Below, one piece after another: positions 16,875 through 26,923 of a DNA stretch of 64,000 bases. A program made the position numbers and the translations under genes. A model generated the notes under the pieces. The model saw only the letters and a program-made list of their open reading frames with translations. It ran no database searches and was not told the origin of the DNA. The stretch is taken from contig CP150564.1 of the NCBI GenBank assembly GCA_049487715.1, positions 124,001 to 188,000 of the forward strand, given 5' to 3'. Positions within the stretch are counted from its first letter, which is position 1; the number at the start of each line of letters is the position of its first letter. The stretch is from Pycnococcus provasolii (Eukaryota; Chlorophyta; Pseudoscourfieldiophyceae; Pseudoscourfieldiales).

Positions 16875-19166
16875 TTCGCTAAGCGCGGAGCATGCCGCAT
16901 CCATGAATGCCTGCTTTCCCTCCTTGGTGAGTTTTGATGTTTCATCCACACTTTTAGCCACGTTTTCATCGAGGCACGCCATCGCCTTGTCGAACAGATC
17001 GTCGTAGGATGCGGGATTCGTTGCAAGTATTGCCGTCGCGGAAGCCGCCGTGGCGTCCGCGGCGCTTTTCTCGTCCGCCCACTTGGCGGGCTCAGCGAGC
17101 GCGTCACCAATCACCAGATGCATCGCAATCTCCGAGAGGCTCCTCAGCTTCGCGTCGCGCTTGTCGAGGAGCGCGCGGTAAACAGTCGCGGCGCGATCAA
17201 AGTCATTTTGGAGGCGCTGAAGGTTCGTATTTCCACCCTTCATCCTAAGCACGTCCACACTGTCCCACGCCTGCATCATGCCAAGTCGCACGCGGCTAAT
17301 CCCGATCGAACGTAGCGCGGGTGCCGCCGCATCCTCGCCAAGTCGCGAGACCGTGTTGCGCACATCCGGGCGATAGGAAGCGGCTAGGCCATCGCGGTGC
17401 TTGTTGCGCTTGGGCAGAAGGAGAATTTGGCCGTCTGCAATGGACATGAGCTCCTCCGCTAGCGATCGAGTGAACGTTCCATTGTATGCGGATGACGAAT
17501 CGACACCTTCCGCCTCAGATGTCTCAGACGACGACGACGCTTCCATAGCTTCCACAGCCGCAAGCAGCTTCGTGCGCTGTTCCTCGCTGATGCTCATCGC
17601 CATGATCTGCTCTCGAGACGGAAGCTTGCGCTTCACCTTGCCCGTCGCAAGCTCTCGAGCCTCTTGATCAGCTACGGAATCTCCAGTTGGCGCGTCCTCC
17701 AATGCCGCCAGCACTGCATCTGGACTCCCGTCGACGAACGAGTCATCGACGAGCGACAGAACAGGTAGCAGCGTGAGGCTTCCAGCACCATTCGCCTCGC
17801 TCATCGCCGCGGCGCTCTGCATGAGTATGCCGAAGAAGCGCCGTCGTTCCGCGGCAACCGCGGACATGAGCGTGCCGTCAATCTCCACCATCTCCGCCGC
17901 CTCGGAATCGATGCCAGCAGAACCAAGCTCTTCCCTTTCCGTCTTGAGCATGTACTCAAAGAAGCGCGGCATGGCGCTGAAGTCGTCAATCACCAACTTG
18001 ACGTGCACGCCGCTGTCGCGCCAATCTTCCGCAAGGCTGATTGCGGTAAGGATTGCGGCGTACCGCTCTCCCGCGTGTGCATCTTGCTCGCGAGGCGCCA
18101 CAATAATCGTGCTTGCTGTAGTATCGTTGGATGCGGCTTGTGCGAAAGCCTCGACGGTCGATGCGCCGCGCGTCGCACAGTAGATGGTGCGGGTGTCCTT
18201 TCCAGTGGTCGCTGCGACGTTATTGGCAAGCTCGTTGATGCCCGACTCCCTCGGTCCCATGATGAGCAACGACTGTCCCCGTCCCAAAGGGCTAAGCACG
18301 TCGAGGCTTGCCACACCCGTTCGCATGGACGCTCGCACCGTCTGCCTTGCATTGACGTCCGGGAACTCGGTGAGCAGTTCTCTGCCAGGCTCGTCTGATG
18401 TCGGCGGTGTCGCCTGGAATGACCCCGAAGAGGCTGCCTCGCTTGTTTTCGCATCCGCGCGTTCGCCGAACGTGCCTACGACGTGTCCCACAGCCGCCTC
18501 CGCTGCGAATGGCATTTTGAATCGTTCCGCGAGTAGTGTCGCCTGCTTAGACGATGAAGGGGAGGAGGAGGAGGAGGAGGAGGAGGATTCGCGTAAGAGT
18601 GCGAACCCGAGCGGTTCTCGAGAAGCTAACAAGACACCCGTGCCAAACTCCGTTTTCAGAGAAGCTCCTGGCTTGATGCGTCCCGTGAGTCCTCTTAAAA
18701 TCACAAGGTTATCTTCACGCGACACGACTTCCACTGTTTCCTCCGAAATCGGAACGAACGACACGGGAGAGGCTGCATCACCACCCTCTCCCTCGGAGCT
18801 GAGCGCTGTCACGTCATCATCCTTGAATATTGACGACACGGAGACCACCGGACCAGCACCTCCTCCTCCTCCTCCCGCTGACGATGACGATGACGAGGCT
18901 GAGGCTGAGGCTGAGGCTGAGGCTGACGAGGATGTGCCACCACCATAAAATCTCCGAGAAAGACTCCTAACAGAAAGAGAGACAGAGACAGGTCCAGGAA
19001 CGAGAGGAGAAGGACGCATTCCTCCTGAGGCTGAGGAGACGACATGACCAAGAACATGATGAGGAACACGACCATAGGAACGACCCCTGCAGGAGGAGCA
19101 CCACCCCTGGAAAGACCCAGGGAGGGACACACGCACACGCAGGTTCAAGGACATCGACGACGGCAT
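16866..19166 (-). CDS. F1-ATPase alpha-subunit-like protein with degenerate P-loop
   Basis: 766 residues against ~510 for a normal F1 alpha. The N-terminus is Arg/Ser-rich and compatible with an organellar presequence, followed by poly-Ser/Ala and poly-Gly runs. Alpha-subunit landmarks are visible: VRASMRTGVASLDVLSPLGRGQSLLIMG matches, in two parts, the alpha motif before the P-loop; later, IADGQILLLP, SRLGEDAAAPALRSI and LRLGMM-type segments. At about 304-311 the Walker A that should read GDRQTGKT is GPRESGIN, so the catalytic or structural Lys-Thr pair is gone. Insertions of Ser and Glu-rich sequence are frequent. It is therefore probably a non-nucleotide-binding paralog, either structural in a mitochondrial ATP synthase or re-purposed. 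The stop codon lies inside a dispersed repeat. Confidence 0.7.
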   Translation of the reverse strand: MPSSMSLNLRVRVSLPGSFQGWCSSCRGRSYGRVPHHVLGHVVSSASGGMRPSPLVPGPVSVSLSVRSLSRRFYGGGTSSSASASASASASSSSSSAGGGGGGAGPVVSVSSIFKDDDVTALSSEGEGGDAASPVSFVPISEETVEVVSREDNLVILRGLTGRIKPGASLKTEFGTGVLLASREPLGFALLRESSSSSSSSSPSSSKQATLLAERFKMPFAAEAAVGHVVGTFGERADAKTSEAASSGSFQATPPTSDEPGRELLTEFPDVNARQTVRASMRTGVASLDVLSPLGRGQSLLIMGPRESGINELANNVAATTGKDTRTIYCATRGASTVEAFAQAASNDTTASTIIVAPREQDAHAGERYAAILTAISLAEDWRDSGVHVKLVIDDFSAMPRFFEYMLKTEREELGSAGIDSEAAEMVEIDGTLMSAVAAERRRFFGILMQSAAAMSEANGAGSLTLLPVLSLVDDSFVDGSPDAVLAALEDAPTGDSVADQEARELATGKVKRKLPSREQIMAMSISEEQRTKLLAAVEAMEASSSSETSEAEGVDSSSAYNGTFTRSLAEELMSIADGQILLLPKRNKHRDGLAASYRPDVRNTVSRLGEDAAAPALRSIGISRVRLGMMQAWDSVDVLRMKGGNTNLQRLQNDFDRAATVYRALLDKRDAKLRSLSEIAMHLVIGDALAEPAKWADEKSAADATAASATAILATNPASYDDLFDKAMACLDENVAKSVDETSKLTKEGKQAFMDAACSALSEKF

Positions 19167-19311
19167 CCCTCAAAGGCTCAATCCCAGGGGAAGAGGTATG
19201 TATGGCGCCGCCGGATAAGATAAGATGCTATGGTGGGACCCGAGGAGAGGAGGCCGAGGCTCAGAAGGCTCCGAGGGAAAAAAAAGGTCAGCGAATCCGA
19301 GGGGTCCCGAT

Positions 19312-19330
19312 GGGTTAGGGTTAGGGTTAG
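19312..19330 (+). repeat. Interstitial telomere-type run (TTAGGG)3
   Basis: GGTTAGGGTTAGGGTTAG, about 150 bp upstream of the F1-alpha-like gene (CCCTAA in that gene's sense direction). Confidence 0.85.
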
Positions 19331-19393
19331 TTACTTTTTCTGATTTCGATTTCGACCCCAATGCTCCATGTCCTTGTGCTCTTCACGTTGATT

Positions 19394-20233
19394 TTATTCT
19401 TTCACGCTCGCTGTCTCGACGCAGACGAAGCCCTTGTACTCGTCGTCGCCCAAGTCACCCGTCGCCTTACTCTTATCAATCCACGGGTTCCACACAACCG
19501 CGTCGGGAAGCTCGCTCAGGTGCTCTTCGCCCTTGATGCTCTTGCGAACGACAATCTCCAAACTACGGGCGTGGTCGTGAATCACAACCTCGTTCGGCGT
19601 ATTGAAGTATATGCGGTCGAGCTCACCCGCGAACGTGATTTTCTCATCCTTGTCCTCGTCCACGAGAACGCGGTCGGAGCTCGCGCTGCCGTGCGGCGGC
19701 GCGTCCAGATAGCTCAGGCCTTTGCACCCAGAAACGGACGTCTTTGTGATGTCGCCGACGACAAAGTAAGTGTGCAGAGCCGTCGTGAACTCCAACTCCT
19801 TCTCGCTCTCGTTCGTGACGCTCATGTACGTGCGCATGCGCGTTCCGTCAACCACGACGTGTCGAATCTTGAGCGTGAACGGACCAGGCACCATCGCCTT
19901 TTGCTCATCGTCGATGTCGTCGTACGTCAGCGTGTACTCGATGGAACCTTCCTTCTCATCGGTGACTTTCCACGCGCAGTTGCGCGCGAAGCCGTGCTGG
20001 AGTTCGAGCGGCCCGTAGTTGGCAAACTGCGGCCAGCAGACGGGTATACCTCCTCGTATTGCCTTGGGTGGCTTAAAGATGGCCGATCCTGATGTGAAAA
20101 TCACGTCGACAGCATCCTTATCCCCATCAAAAGATGCTTTCCATCCCGTGAGGTGCGCACCGTGCTCGTACGTAGTCGCACACGCACCACCACCACCTGA
20201 CGATGACGATGATGATATCACACGAGCCTGCAT
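19394..20233 (-). CDS. Glucose-6-phosphate 1-epimerase (aldose-1-epimerase-like, YeaD type)
   Basis: Interconverts alpha- and beta-glucose 6-phosphate. The 279-residue product has the family order: GGIPVCWPQFANYG, then QHGFARNCAW (with the conserved His), FTTALHTYFVVGDI, the SYLDA block, LDRIYFNTP, and a C-terminal WNPWIDKS...D...EYKGFVCVE. These match plant and yeast glucose-6-phosphate 1-epimerases. There is a short Ser/Gly-rich N-terminus but no convincing transit peptide, so cytosol is likely. The start is the first ATG (MQARVISS). Confidence 0.93.
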   Translation of the reverse strand: MQARVISSSSSSGGGGACATTYEHGAHLTGWKASFDGDKDAVDVIFTSGSAIFKPPKAIRGGIPVCWPQFANYGPLELQHGFARNCAWKVTDEKEGSIEYTLTYDDIDDEQKAMVPGPFTLKIRHVVVDGTRMRTYMSVTNESEKELEFTTALHTYFVVGDITKTSVSGCKGLSYLDAPPHGSASSDRVLVDEDKDEKITFAGELDRIYFNTPNEVVIHDHARSLEIVVRKSIKGEEHLSELPDAVVWNPWIDKSKATGDLGDDEYKGFVCVETASVKE

Positions 20234-21165
20234 CCTAGTCAATTCTTCTTACAGTATATGATAGACTATCAGGTAAGGACTTGCTGGTGCGAATTCTTCC
20301 CCAAAGCAAAGAACGTCTGGCCAGGCACCAGGAAGGGCCGAAGAATTACCAACCGGTATGGAGGAGCAGCGAAGAACGAGAAGAACGAAACGGCTCCCCA
20401 GGAGAACTCCCCAGGTGCCAGGAAGAAAACTTAATACTACTGTAGGTCGTCCAATCGTGTATCCCCAAATGGAACTACCTATCCACATCCTGACCAGATA
20501 ACTATCCTGACCTGTGATGACTTCCCAGAGCATCCCAGACACCAGAGGCCTCCTCCAGGTTGGTTTCTCCAAGGGCATATACTAGTATAATATGCCCTTG
20601 GTTTCTCCAACCCGCTGTCCCGCTCCTGCCCTCTGAGAAGAGAAGGGTCTGCTGGGCTCTTCTTCTTCTCTTCCCAACCCATCTCCTCCACCCCGGGCAC
20701 CAGGGGGCACGATGTGGATGATCTGTGGATGATGATCCATAGACGAAAAAAGGGGATAGAACGCACACGTTCTAATTATTAAGGCGAATGGTTCTTTTTT
20801 GGCGCCGTTTCTTTTCACGCCCGTCTTTGCTTTTTCTAGTTTCTACCCCATTGTTTTTTTCTTCCCGGTGACTTCCCGGCCGGTGCACCCCGGGTCTTTT
20901 TTACCACGACCAAATACAGTATTCTTACAGTGGTACTACTGTACATACGGCAGGCAAACGTGTAAGGTTCGTTTCATCAAAAACCACCACAAGTCCCTAT
21001 TTCCCATCATCCGGTGCCTGTAACTTTATCATACAGTAGCCTTCTTTTGCTTCGGGGGGGACCCTTTGCTTCTTTTTCTCTTCTGGGAATTCCAACCAGC
21101 CAGCCATCACGGGGGCATCCTCTCATCCCTCTCCCCTGGAGTACTGTACGGGGTGACCAGTGAGA
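20234..21165. other. Intergenic region, epimerase / MFP1-like gene
   Basis: About 930 bp between divergent genes. Apart from the palindrome at 20569-20601 I see no gene, RNA or repeat. Short reading frames here lack coding character. Confidence 0.5.
20569..20601. repeat. 12-bp perfect inverted repeat nested in a direct repeat
   Basis: CCAAGGGCATAT (20569-20580) and ATATGCCCTTGG (20590-20601) flank the 9-nt spacer ACTAGTATA. Both sides carry TGGTTTCTCCAA, so the hairpin is nested in a direct repeat. Possible small transposon scar or operator-like site. Confidence 0.65.
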
Positions 21166-21199
21166 ATGATGATGAAGATGATGATGAACACGATCAGCC

Positions 21200-21231
<32 letters not shown>

Positions 21232-24200
21232 GGTGGTGGTAGCACTAGTAAGAGTTGTAGTAGGCGTACTCTTAAGCCTAAAGGAAGGGCCTCTTCGGGG
21301 AAGCATTCGCATGGTGGCCGGCCAGCTGCGGGACCCCTCCGTGCGCGCGGCGACGACATGGAAGCCAGCTTGAACGGCGAACAAACTCACGATGATGGAA
21401 ACGAACGAAATAATGGAGACTCTAAGACGAACACAACCTCCCCGAACTCCAACAACACGCTCAAACTACGCGTCGCCGCCACACTTGCCGCGGCGACCAC
21501 ACTTACCAACACGTACGCACCTTCAGACGCCATCGCCGCAACTTCAGACAAAACGAACATAAACCAGGCGAGGTGCGAGGAACTGTACCAAATCGCAAAG
21601 GGAGGAGGGGGCGCGAACACGGATGAGGCGTGCGAGTACGTCAGCGGAAAGCTGGAGTCGGAGGCGTATGCACTGCTTCGCAATAACGTACTCGTCGAGG
21701 CAAAACTACCAAACGTCACCGTTCCTGAAGATGCGACGTCTCTCACGACGACGCAAGGGGCAAGCCTCGCTGGAATACTCGGGGCGGCGGTAGGATTCGT
21801 GACTGGGCGGGGGCCAAAAAGTGACGACGTGAAAACACGCATTGCGAAAGACAGGGAGAGGATGCAGTCGGAATCGCAGGCTGTGGACAAGGAAGACAAG
21901 CTCCTTGAGGACCTCGAGGAGGAGCGTGCCGCGCGCAAAGAGCTCAAGAAGGAAGTGGAGGGGCTAAAAGTGGAGCTTGACGAGGCACTGGAGGAGGAGC
22001 GAGCGAGAAGCTCGGAGGTTGTCGAGGAACTCAAGAAGGCGGTGGCGGAGGCCGAGGCGGAACGCACACAATACGAGGAACTCAACAGCGCAGCAGCAAG
22101 CGAGGTGGAGGAGCTACGCTCGACGCTCGAGAAGACGACGAAGGCGGTGGGCGAACTCGACACCAAGGCGAACACGGAAGAAGAGCAGCGCAAGGCACTT
22201 GAGGAAGAGCTTAAGCAGATGACCACACAGAGCGCTAAAATCAAGGCTGAGCTGCAGCAGGAGGTGCACAAGCTGATTGCGGCACGGAACGAGGTGGAGG
22301 AACTCACGAAGGAGAAGGATTCGATGAAGGCGTCGTACGAAAAGGCGTCGTCAAACATTTCGGATCTCGAGAATTTGTTCCGAGAGAAGCAGTCGGCGAT
22401 GGTGGATTCGTCGCAAACCATCGCGGCGCTGCAGGAGCAGAAGGGTCAGTCTGACGCTACCATGGCACAGATCATGGAACAGCTGGCGGAAGAGACGGAG
22501 TCCAGGATTGCGCTTCAGGCTGCGCTTGACGAGGCAATCACCGCAACGGAGATGAGCAGCACGGAGATCAAGAAGCTTGAATTGGCAATCGGGGATCAGA
22601 CGAAAGAGCTAAGCCGAGCTCAGGAAGAATTGGCAAATCAGCGCCAGGGCAAGTCTAGCATGGAAGAAGCTGTGGAGACTCTCAATCAGACGAATGTGAA
22701 GCTCGAGAGCGATTTGAAGAAGGCGACGATGGCGCTCACCAAGAGTCTCGAAAGCATTGACGTACTGCGTGCAGATAAGCTCAGCCTCGAGAAGGCGCTG
22801 ACATCCACAAAGGCTCAGCTGAGCTTGGAGGTGGGAGCAAGGGAGGAAGCGAAGACAAAACTCTCGAATTTTGAAGGTGATCTGCACAAGTCGTCGTCGG
22901 CGCTCGCGGAGGCAGCGCAGGCTCTAAAGTCGCTCGAGGGTGAGAAGAGTGCCGTGGAAGCCACCTGCTCTAAGCTCGAGGGTGAGCTGAAGCAGACGAG
23001 CGATGCCCTGAAGTCGCTCGAGGGTGAGAAGAGCGCCGTGGATGAGGTACTGGAGACGACGAAAGATCAGCTGAGCAAGGAGCTAGATGCGGAGGCGGCG
23101 CTCGTTCTAGCTCTGGACGAGGCGAAGGCGAGCATCACAAAGCTCGAGGGTGAGCTGAAGCAGACGAGCGATGCCCTGAAGTCGCTCGAGGGTGAGAAGA
23201 GCGCCGTGGAAGCCACCTGCTCTAAGCTCGAGGGTGAGCTGAAGCAGACGAGCGATACCCTGAAGACGCTCGAGGGTGAGAAGAGCGCCGTGGAAGCCAC
23301 CTGCTCTAAGCTCGAGGGTGAGCTGAAGCAGACGAGCGATGCCCTGAAGTCGCTCGAGGGTGAGAAGAGCGCCGTGGAAGCCACCTGCTCTAAGCTCGAG
23401 GGTGAGCTGAAGCAGACGAGCGATACCCTGAAGACGCTCGAGGGTGAGAAGAGCGCCGTGGATGAGGTGCTGGAGACGACGAAAGATCAACTGAGCAAGG
23501 AGCTAGATGCGGAGGCGGCGCTCGTTCTAGCTCTGGATGAGGCGAAGGCGAGCATCACAAAGCTCGAGAGTGATCTCGTGGCAAAGGAGACGGAACTTTC
23601 GAAGAAATCCGATGCGCTCACATCGACGGAGCGATCTCTTCAGGAGGCGAATGCGAAGCACGAGACTGAGATGGGGCAGATGCATACTGCGGTTACGGAG
23701 ATTGAGGGTCTGCATACGCATTTGAAGACGGAGTTGGAGCTAGAGAAGGAGACGGAAATCAATCTGCAGGGGGAGCTTGACGCCCTGAAATTGAAAATGT
23801 CTCAAAATGAGTCTTTCTACCAGCAGATGCAGGGGCTGGAGGACGAAATTGCAAAGTCGTTCCGAAATTTGGAAAATATTTTATTTGAACAGCTTCCCGA
23901 GAATGCTCTGACAGGAATCTATGCCAATCGCATGTACCGGGAACGTTTCCGCGAAACGCAGAACCCCAACAGCTCGAAGGAAGACGAAATCAACGACTGG
24001 AAGCGTGCGGAGGAAGCGGTTCAGGTGATTCGAGATCGTATCACCGGGTCGTCGAAGTTGCGTATGGAGAGCGTGATGGAGCTTCTGAGTGACATTGCGA
24101 ATATGCTCGAGGACGTGTCTGTAAATGAGATTCCTGTGGAGACGACGCAGCTGGTTGCAGAGGTATCACGGCTCACTGCCACGCTCCTGAGACAGGACAG

Positions 24201-24321
24201 TGACCGGCTCGCTCGGATTACATTACCGCCAGACGGCAATGTTGACAAGGCGACGCCGCAAAAGCTCGTCATTGCGCCAAACGAGTCGGAAGAGACTCCT
24301 ACAGCAACGGCATCGTCGTAG
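21166..24321 (+). CDS. MFP1-like plastid coiled-coil protein with 28-residue repeats
   Basis: 1051-residue protein, mostly coiled coil. The first ~90 residues are Met/Ser/Gly/Arg-rich like a plastid transit peptide. Next comes a hydrophobic Ala-rich stretch (LKLRVAATLAAATTLTN) that could be a thylakoid-targeting signal, and a second short hydrophobic segment (GASLAGILGAAVGFV) near 205. From ~225 to ~885 it is continuous heptad coiled coil. It includes near-identical 28-residue units (see 22921-23570). The C-terminal ~170 residues are a helical non-repetitive domain (NLENILFEQLP). This layout resembles MFP1, a thylakoid-associated, DNA-binding coiled-coil protein of plants, but coiled coils mislead similarity, so the family call is tentative. 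Encoded start: first ATG in a Met-rich run. Confidence 0.6.
22921..23570 (+). repeat. In-frame 84-bp tandem repeats (28 residues = 4 heptads)
   Basis: The unit reads EATCSKLEGELKQTSD-A/T-LK-S/T-LEGEKSAV. It occurs five times in a row or nearly so. It is interrupted and ended by two copies of a 56-residue version that adds DEVLETTKDQLSKELD and the following ALDEA segment. Copies are almost identical at nucleotide level, which indicates recent expansion or conversion. All lengths are multiples of 28, so the coiled-coil register is kept. Confidence 0.9.
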
Positions 24322-24518
24322 TCGAATATGCGGTAGACTTGGTGCCGTATTCGTTCGCTGTGAGACACTATTTCTTTTTACATATTTTTTCCATAAATAA
24401 GTAATAGAGTGGGATAAACTTTCATTTTGTTTTTTCAATTTGAAGTTACATAATGTGCAGTCTTGTACAGGTACAGAACAGAAAACAAGCAGCCTTGTTC
24501 GTTCTGCGATTTCGGAAG

Positions 24519-26252
24519 TTAAATATAATCAATAGACGGCGCCAGAAACACACGCGTCGCGTCATTCAACCAGAATACGACAACTCCACGCCACGACGTG
24601 CGCGGTATGCCATCTTTCCATTCGTCGAAGATGCCAATGGACCTTGCGATTCGCACAAAGTCACTCTCGCTGCGGTACGTCAGCAGCACATCGCCTAGCG
24701 TTCGCTGAGCCTGTGCTACGGTGGAAACTGGCTTCGCGGCACTGATTAGGTTGCTGAAGTAGGTTTCGTATGCCTGACGTGGCTGGAGGAAGTCAAGCTG
24801 TCCATCCTCAAGTCGTCTCTCCCAGTCCACGGGCTCCGCACTGATGCGTATGTCCTTCAGAAACGTTTTGAAAAATTGGCCCTTACTGGCACCTTTTTCG
24901 CCGATGTTGTACGTTCGGCAAATCTCCGGGCGTATGCACTCCCGGCCTTTCCTGGTTTTGGCAAGTCGCATCCAGTCGTCCCAGTACGCGCGCGGCCACT
25001 CTGGCGCGAGCTCTAAAAACGTTTCGCGCTTCATCATCCATCCAAGCCCGGGGAAAAATTCGGAACGGTACACCGCGTCATTCACCTTGGCGAATGGCAC
25101 CTTGCCATTGTCGTTCCAGCTCGACGCGCACCACAGCGACTCGTCGCGGTCCATGAGCTTCGACGCTGCACGAAAGTACGAGAAAAAGTCAGCGGCGACG
25201 AGCATGTCGTCTTCGAGTATGATCACCTTAGAGTAGCCACGGCATTCGAACAGCTGGTGCAGGAACCAGCGGTAGTGCGCCGAGATGCGGTAGTAAGACT
25301 CGGCCTCGAACCGCGCGCTCTTCTCGTACACCACGGGCTCACTTTGGTCGTGCTCGAGATGGCCCCAGCGACCCTTGAACTCAGGAGCGTCTACAACCAC
25401 CCTGCGCGTCGCTTGGTCGTGTCCATCTTGGCTCACGTACAGCGGAAAGTCGTGCAAATTGTTGCTGTCCTTGTCGTACGCCGCCTGCACGGAGTGGAGC
25501 GTCTTCGTGAGGTAGTCTGGCCGGTTGTGCGTAACGACGACGACGGCGGCGATGGCGGTTTGTGGGTCTGGGGTGATGCTCAAGCCAGCAGCGACGTTCT
25601 CGAGGTCGTCGTCTGAGCAGTAGAGTGGTGGCAAGCCCGCGTGCGTTGGTGGGAAGCCGGGTGCAAGGCTTGGTGCGGTGGGAAGATGATTGATAGAGTT
25701 TGATGCTGGATGCGACGGCGGCGGTGGTGGTGGTGGTGGTGGCACTTGTTTCCTGCTGTATCTCTCGAACGGTGCACGCGTTGACGACGTTGTTGACGAT
25801 GAGGCTGCGTGTGACGACTTTGACGACTCTTCGGCGTGTTCGATGGTATCAATGACGGCGTGCACTCGTTCCGCGAGTTCTTTCGCGCGAATCATTCTTA
25901 ACCCGTCGTCGCGCAGAGCACGGTGCAGGATGTGTATTGCTTGTAAGGCGTCCTGCAGTCGTGACGACGCGCGCGAGGATGCGAGTCGTGCGTGCGTGAG
26001 TTCGGTTGCAAGTTCGTCTCTGTATGCGGAGTTGAGCCGGTGATGGGTTGGCGCATCGGCGAAGATTGCGTGTATGATGAAGAAGGAGATGAGTTGGAGG
26101 AATAGAAGGATGGCGATGAAGGTTCGCAAACGAGCAGCAGGTAGGAAGGTTCGCAAACCGGGTGCGGCGAAGAAGGCTCCATGATGGGGTGGTGGTGGTG
26201 TCGACGACATCGACGACGACATCGACGACATCGACGACATGGGACCCATCAT
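24519..26252 (-). CDS. MGAT1: Alpha-1,3-mannosyl-glycoprotein 2-beta-N-acetylglucosaminyltransferase (GnT-I)
   Basis: GT13 Golgi enzyme that adds GlcNAc to Man5 N-glycans and opens complex N-glycan synthesis. From MMGPMSSM at 26252 the protein is 577 residues. A short cytosolic tail precedes one signal-anchor helix (FIAILLFLQLISFFII, about 50-70), giving a type II topology. A stem region with poly-Pro follows. The catalytic domain has AAVVVVTHNRPDYL, LYVSQDGHD, HYRWFLHQLFE, VIILEDDML (the EDD metal site), WCASSWNDNG, FFPGLGWMM, WDDWMR and RPEICRTYNIGEKGASKGQFF. All active-site motifs known for GnT-I are intact. Met-Ser-Ser repeats at the N-terminus come from a GAC/GAT-rich repeat. Confidence 0.95.
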   Translation of the reverse strand: MMGPMSSMSSMSSSMSSTPPPPHHGAFFAAPGLRTFLPAARLRTFIAILLFLQLISFFIIHAIFADAPTHHRLNSAYRDELATELTHARLASSRASSRLQDALQAIHILHRALRDDGLRMIRAKELAERVHAVIDTIEHAEESSKSSHAASSSTTSSTRAPFERYSRKQVPPPPPPPPPSHPASNSINHLPTAPSLAPGFPPTHAGLPPLYCSDDDLENVAAGLSITPDPQTAIAAVVVVTHNRPDYLTKTLHSVQAAYDKDSNNLHDFPLYVSQDGHDQATRRVVVDAPEFKGRWGHLEHDQSEPVVYEKSARFEAESYYRISAHYRWFLHQLFECRGYSKVIILEDDMLVAADFFSYFRAASKLMDRDESLWCASSWNDNGKVPFAKVNDAVYRSEFFPGLGWMMKRETFLELAPEWPRAYWDDWMRLAKTRKGRECIRPEICRTYNIGEKGASKGQFFKTFLKDIRISAEPVDWERRLEDGQLDFLQPRQAYETYFSNLISAAKPVSTVAQAQRTLGDVLLTYRSESDFVRIARSIGIFDEWKDGIPRTSWRGVVVFWLNDATRVFLAPSIDYI

Positions 26253-26923
26253 GGGGTTTTTTGATATTGATTCGGAAAAACCAAAAATGCAAAAATGAAG
26301 TTTTAGGGAGGGAGGGCAACCACCACCATGTGGCGACACAACACGGCCGAAAAAGCGCGGCCAACTGCTCGCCGGCTGGAACCTTGCATAAATCATGTCG
26401 CCCAAGAAGGTGGTCAAGACGCTCATGGGCCGGTGGTGGTGCAAGCTCGCTCGCCGCCTCGCCGGCTGGACCTTGCACAAATGATGTCGCCCAAGAAGGT
26501 GGTCAAGAACCCCTCGCTCGTCGGAACCAAAAAAAAAGATCAACCCCATTCAGATGGGAGTTTGCAGGTCGATTCCTTCGAATGAGAAAGGATCGACGGG
26601 TATCATCATTGAATTTCCAGACTACAAACTCGAAAGTTCTACATCAGAGGTGAAAAAGCTTGTTCATATCCGAAGATAAGAATAAGAAATATCAACTAAA
26701 TACTGATCCTAGATGACTGTAATTGAGAATAGGGTGGGATTCGAACTGTCAGGGGTACAAAAAGTAAAATTGAACAACGACAAAAAATACGTACGTATTG
26801 TCGATAAAAAGTTGGCAACTGATCGACATGCTATATATACTCACTTACTCGTGAACCTCGTCTGCTGCTCTCCTGAGCGAACAATTGCTCACTCAATCAC
26901 TACAAACAAGTGCGACAATAATA
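26253..26923. promoter_or_regulatory. Divergent intergenic region, GnT-I / PIG-C, with 53-bp direct repeat
   Basis: About 670 bp with both promoters. A ~53-bp sequence at 26368-26420 recurs at 26458-26510 (90-bp period, five or so mismatches), both containing CGCCGGCTGGA and GTCGCCCAAGAAGGTGGTCA. Minus-strand reading continues through this block in frame with GnT-I but without an ATG. Confidence 0.6.
26832..26839 (+). promoter_or_regulatory. TATA box of the PIG-C gene
   Basis: TATATATA, 84-92 bp upstream of the PIG-C start codon and one of few clear TATA motifs in the window. Confidence 0.55.

Noticed and set aside
26740-26760. tRNA-like B box (GGATTCGAAC on the plus strand)
   Set aside because: The T-stem does not pair and no A box or acceptor stem lies at the right distance.
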